In this document: positions 60,834 through 64,000 of the stretch, one piece after another
Layout: every line of letters begins with the position of its first letter
Numbering within the stretch: the stretch's first letter is position 1
Source: Paenibacillus sp. PL91
GTDB lineage: Bacteria > Bacillota > Bacilli > Paenibacillales > Paenibacillaceae
Length of the DNA stretch: 64,000 nt
Direction: 5' to 3'
Assembly (NCBI RefSeq): GCF_012935325.2
Contig: NZ_JABBYG020000007.1
Span: forward strand, 310,001-374,000
Position numbers and translations under genes: made by a program
Notes under the pieces: generated by a model
Databases searched by the model: none
The model's input: the letters and a program-made list of their open reading frames with translations, nothing else
Told to the model about the DNA's origin: nothing

Positions 60834-62834
60834 GTGAGTGAACTTGTAAAGGAAACGAAGCTGTTTAAAATACAGTCGGATTATACGCCGCAGGGCGACC
60901 AGCCGAAAGCGATCGAGCAGCTGTTAGAAGGAATTAAGGCGGGCAAGAGGCATCAGACGCTGCTCGGCGCAACCGGTACGGGCAAAACATACACGATAGC
61001 AAATATGGTGGAGAAGCTGAATCGGCCAACGCTCGTCATTGCTCATAACAAGACGCTGGCCGCACAGCTGTGCAGCGAATTCAAAGCGTTTTTCCCGGAT
61101 AATGCAGTGGAATATTTTGTGAGCTATTATGATTACTACCAGCCGGAAGCCTACATCCCTTCAACCGATACTTTTATCGAGAAGGACTCAAGCATCAACG
61201 ATGAGATCGATAAGCTGCGGCATTCGGCGACAAGCTCGCTGTTTGAACGCCGTGACGTTATTATCGTTGCGAGCGTCTCTTGCATATACGGCCTCGGATC
61301 GCCGACGGAATATGGAGGGCTGGTGTTCTCGCTGCGTGTGGGTATGGAGAAGTCCCGCGATACGATATTGCATAAGCTGGTCGATATTCAATACCAACGC
61401 AACGATATTAGCTTTACGCGGGGAACGTTCCGCGTTCGCGGCGATATCGTTGAGATTTTCCCCGTAGCCAACAATGAGCGTGCCATTCGCGTGGAGCTCT
61501 TCGGCGACGAGATCGAGCGAATCTCGGAAATTGATGTGCTGACCGGCGAGATTATCGGCGAACGCGAACATATTGCTATTTTCCCGGCTTCTCACTTCGT
61601 TACGCAGGAGGAGACGATGAAGGCAGCGCTTGTTAACATTGAGCGTGAGCTGGAGGAACGGCTTGCCGAGCTGCGCGAGGCAGGCAAGCTGCTTGAAGCG
61701 CAGAGGCTGGAGCAGCGGACGCGCTACGATATGGAAATGATGGCGGAGATGGGCTTTTGCTCCGGCATTGAGAACTACTCGGGACCGCTTACGTTCAGGG
61801 AGCGAGGAGCTACGCCGTATACGCTGCTCGATTATTTCCCTGACGATATGGTTATCGTCATCGATGAATCACATGTCTCGCTGCCGCAAATCAGAGCGAT
61901 GTACAATGGTGACCGCGCGCGTAAGGAGATGCTGGTCAATCACGGCTTCCGGCTTCCTTCGGCGATGGATAACCGGCCGCTCCGCTTTGAAGAATTTGAA
62001 GCGAAGGCGAAGCAGCTCGTTTATGTATCGGCTACGCCAGGCCCATATGAGATCGAGCATACCGACAAAATGATCGAGCAGATCATCAGGCCTACCGGCC
62101 TAATCGATCCGATCATCGACGTTCGTCCGACGAAAGGACAAATCGATGACCTGCTGAACGAGATTCGCGATCGCATTGCGAAGGATGAGCGGGTTCTCGT
62201 CACAACGCTGACTAAGAAGATGTCAGAGGATCTTACCGATTATATGAAGGAGATTGGCATCAAGGTTCGCTATCTCCATTCCGATATTAAGACGCTAGAG
62301 CGGTTGGCCATTTTGCGCGACCTGAGACTTGGCGTATTCCATGTCCTCATCGGCATCAATCTACTCCGGGAAGGATTGGATTTGCCGGAGGTATCGTTAG
62401 TTACGATTCTTGATGCGGATAAGGAAGGCTTCCTTCGCTCGGATCGCGCGCTTATCCAAACGATTGGGCGGGCGGCCCGCAACAGCGAAGGCCGAGTCAT
62501 TATGTACGGCGACAAAATAACCGATTCGATGGACCGAGCGATAAAAGAAACCGAACGGCGGCGTACGATTCAGCTTGCTTACAATGAGAAGCATGGCGTA
62601 ACACCGCAAACGATTCGCAAAAAAGTGCATGACGTAATTGAAGCAACTAAGGTAGCGGAGCAGAAAGCAGATTATTTGACCGAAGCCGGCGTTGGCAAGA
62701 TGAACAAGAAGGACCGTTTGGCGCTAGTTCAAAGACTGGAAGCGGATATGAAGGACGCAGCGAAAAATTTGCAGTTCGAACGTGCAGCAGAGCTGAGGGA
62801 TGCGCTGCTTGAGCTGCGCGCAGAGATGGGTTAA
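60834..62834 (+). CDS. uvrB: Excinuclease ABC subunit UvrB
   Basis: UvrB is the damage-verification helicase of nucleotide excision repair. The 666-residue protein has GDQPKAIEQLLEGIKAG, LLGATGTGKTYTIANMVEKL (Walker A), the beta-hairpin YYDYYQPEAYIPSTDTFIEK, VIDESHVSLPQI (DEAD-like) and a C-terminal UVR motif (LEADMKDAAKNLQFERAAEL). GTG 60834 lies 9 nt after GGGGGTGG; ATG 60825 directly abuts this ribosome site and is less likely. Confidence 0.96.
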   Translation: MSELVKETKLFKIQSDYTPQGDQPKAIEQLLEGIKAGKRHQTLLGATGTGKTYTIANMVEKLNRPTLVIAHNKTLAAQLCSEFKAFFPDNAVEYFVSYYDYYQPEAYIPSTDTFIEKDSSINDEIDKLRHSATSSLFERRDVIIVASVSCIYGLGSPTEYGGLVFSLRVGMEKSRDTILHKLVDIQYQRNDISFTRGTFRVRGDIVEIFPVANNERAIRVELFGDEIERISEIDVLTGEIIGEREHIAIFPASHFVTQEETMKAALVNIERELEERLAELREAGKLLEAQRLEQRTRYDMEMMAEMGFCSGIENYSGPLTFRERGATPYTLLDYFPDDMVIVIDESHVSLPQIRAMYNGDRARKEMLVNHGFRLPSAMDNRPLRFEEFEAKAKQLVYVSATPGPYEIEHTDKMIEQIIRPTGLIDPIIDVRPTKGQIDDLLNEIRDRIAKDERVLVTTLTKKMSEDLTDYMKEIGIKVRYLHSDIKTLERLAILRDLRLGVFHVLIGINLLREGLDLPEVSLVTILDADKEGFLRSDRALIQTIGRAARNSEGRVIMYGDKITDSMDRAIKETERRRTIQLAYNEKHGVTPQTIRKKVHDVIEATKVAEQKADYLTEAGVGKMNKKDRLALVQRLEADMKDAAKNLQFERAAELRDALLELRAEMG

Positions 62835-62850
62835 GTAGGAGGAGAAACGA

Positions 62851-64000
62851 TTGGCTAGCGATAAAATTGTTATTAAGGGCGCTCGCGCCCACAATCTTAA
62901 AAACATTGACGTCACCATACCGCGCGACAAATTTGTCGTTCTGACAGGTCTAAGCGGATCTGGCAAATCCTCGCTCGCATTCGATACGATTTATGCGGAA
63001 GGACAGCGCCGTTATGTGGAATCCTTATCTGCCTATGCGCGTCAATTTCTTGGACAAATGGAAAAGCCGGATGTCGACTCCATAGACGGGTTATCACCGG
63101 CTATTTCCATCGATCAGAAGACGACTAGCCGCAACCCGCGTTCTACAGTGGGCACGGTTACTGAAATTTATGACTATTTGCGGCTTTTGTTTGCTCGTAT
63201 CGGCAAGCCGCATTGTCCAGAGCACGGCATCGAAATTACATCGCAAACGGTCGAGCAGATGGTCGACCGGATTATGGAATATCCCGAGAAGACGAAGCTT
63301 CAAATTTTGGCTCCGCTCATTTCGGGACGCAAAGGCGAGCATACCAAGCTGCTGGCAGATATTCAGAAGCAAGGCTTCGTCCGCGTCCGTGTAAACGGAG
63401 AGCTGCGCGAGCTTAGCGAGAAGATTGAGCTGGAGAAAAACAAAAAGCATAGCATTGAAGTCGTTGTCGACCGTATTGTGGTCAAGTCGGATATTCAGAC
63501 TAGGCTGGCGGATTCTCTGGAAACGGCGCTTAAGCTGTCCGAGGGACGCGTGCTCGTAGATATTATCGATCAAGAGGAGCTGCTCTTCAGCTCCAACCTT
63601 GCTTGTCCGGAATGTGGATTCAGCATCGAAGAGCTGGAGCCGCGGATGTTTTCCTTCAACAGCCCATATGGCGCTTGCCCAGATTGTGACGGTTTAGGCG
63701 TAAAAATGATCGTCGATCCAGAATTGCTGGTACCGGATACGACCAAATCGGTTGAGGATGCGGCTTTCTTAGCTTGGGCAGGCAGTACGTCCAACTATTA
63801 TCCGCAGTTTCTGAGCGCGGTTTGCGTACATTACGGCATTCCGCAAAACGTGCCGGTATCGGAGCTTGAGCCAGAGCAGATGAAGAAGCTGCTTTTTGGA
63901 ACAGGCGGAGAGCGCGTTCGTTTCTTATATGAAAATGATTTCGGCCACCGGAAAGAAGCATATGTTCCGTTTGAAGGGATCGTCCACAACCTTGAGCGCC
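62851..64000 (+). CDS. uvrA: Excinuclease ABC subunit UvrA (3' end outside window)
   Basis: The first 383 residues are visible and the frame is open at the right edge. Motifs include VLTGLSGSGKSSLAFDTIYA (Walker A of the first ATPase), QRRYVESLSAYARQFLGQM, SPAISIDQKTTSRNPRSTVG, and a zinc module CPECGFSIEELEPRMFSFN followed by CPDCDG. UvrA loads UvrB onto damaged DNA. Start TTG 62851 follows AGGAGGAG, 16 nt after the uvrB stop, so both are one operon. Confidence 0.96.
   Translation, partial: MASDKIVIKGARAHNLKNIDVTIPRDKFVVLTGLSGSGKSSLAFDTIYAEGQRRYVESLSAYARQFLGQMEKPDVDSIDGLSPAISIDQKTTSRNPRSTVGTVTEIYDYLRLLFARIGKPHCPEHGIEITSQTVEQMVDRIMEYPEKTKLQILAPLISGRKGEHTKLLADIQKQGFVRVRVNGELRELSEKIELEKNKKHSIEVVVDRIVVKSDIQTRLADSLETALKLSEGRVLVDIIDQEELLFSSNLACPECGFSIEELEPRMFSFNSPYGACPDCDGLGVKMIVDPELLVPDTTKSVEDAAFLAWAGSTSNYYPQFLSAVCVHYGIPQNVPVSELEPEQMKKLLFGTGGERVRFLYENDFGHRKEAYVPFEGIVHNLER

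Overview
The window looks like part of the chromosome of a motile, spore-former-type Gram-positive of the Paenibacillaceae (Paenibacillus or a close relative). The pointers are the DegS/DegU pair, the order comFA-comFC-yvyF-flgM-flgN-flgK-flgL-fliW-csrA-hag, surface proteins with SLH, copper-amine-oxidase-like and LPXTG modules, RF2 with a programmed frameshift, and the order ftsEX / hydrolase / ctp / minJ-like / uvrBA. No tRNA, rRNA, insertion sequence, prophage or CRISPR array was seen. Genus assignment is inference from gene content only.

Layout. (1) 1-7.7 kb, surface and signalling: the C-terminus of an SLH protein, a secreted phosphodiester glycosidase, degS-degU, a repeat-rich LPXTG protein on the minus strand, and a small unknown membrane protein. 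(2) 7.8-10.9 kb, competence: comFA and comFC. (3) 11-17.6 kb, late flagellar operon: yvyF, flgM, flgN, flgK, flgL, a DUF6470 gene, fliW, csrA and flagellin (hag). Sigma-D promoters precede flgM and hag, and the hag leader carries two CsrA-type GGA hairpins. (4) 17.7-28.8 kb, an A/T-rich insert between hag and fliD: a Maf-type flagellin glycosyltransferase followed by a nearly complete CMP-legionaminic acid pathway (legB, legC, legG, legI, a ptmE-like nucleotidyltransferase, legF) and three tailoring genes (FemAB-like transferase, SAM methyltransferase, FAD oxidoreductase). (5) 29-32.1 kb, filament cap and chaperone genes fliD, fliT, flaG, fliS. (6) 32.3-38.2 kb, housekeeping: csp, long-form hpf, secA, prfB, a yitT-family gene. 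(7) 38.3-46.8 kb, a complete arginine operon argC-J-B-D-F-G-H with a probable ARG-box operator. (8) 46.9-54.5 kb, envelope and division: a VanW-family protein, ftsE-ftsX, an M23 hydrolase, a Ctp protease and a MinJ-like PDZ membrane protein. (9) 54.5-60.5 kb: a 1469-residue LPXTG adhesin with Cna-B repeats, divergent from an orphan response regulator with a BTAD domain. (10) 60.5-64 kb: a possible 30-residue peptide, uvrB behind a promoter with a LexA-like site, and the start of uvrA.

The most interesting part is region 4 with the hag leader. The cell seems to make flagellin under FliW/CsrA control and then decorate it with a nonulosonic acid. The canonical N-acetyltransferase LegH is not visible. 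A FemAB-like transferase, a methyltransferase and an FAD enzyme occupy the pathway instead, which suggests an unusual, possibly aminoacylated and methylated legionaminic acid.
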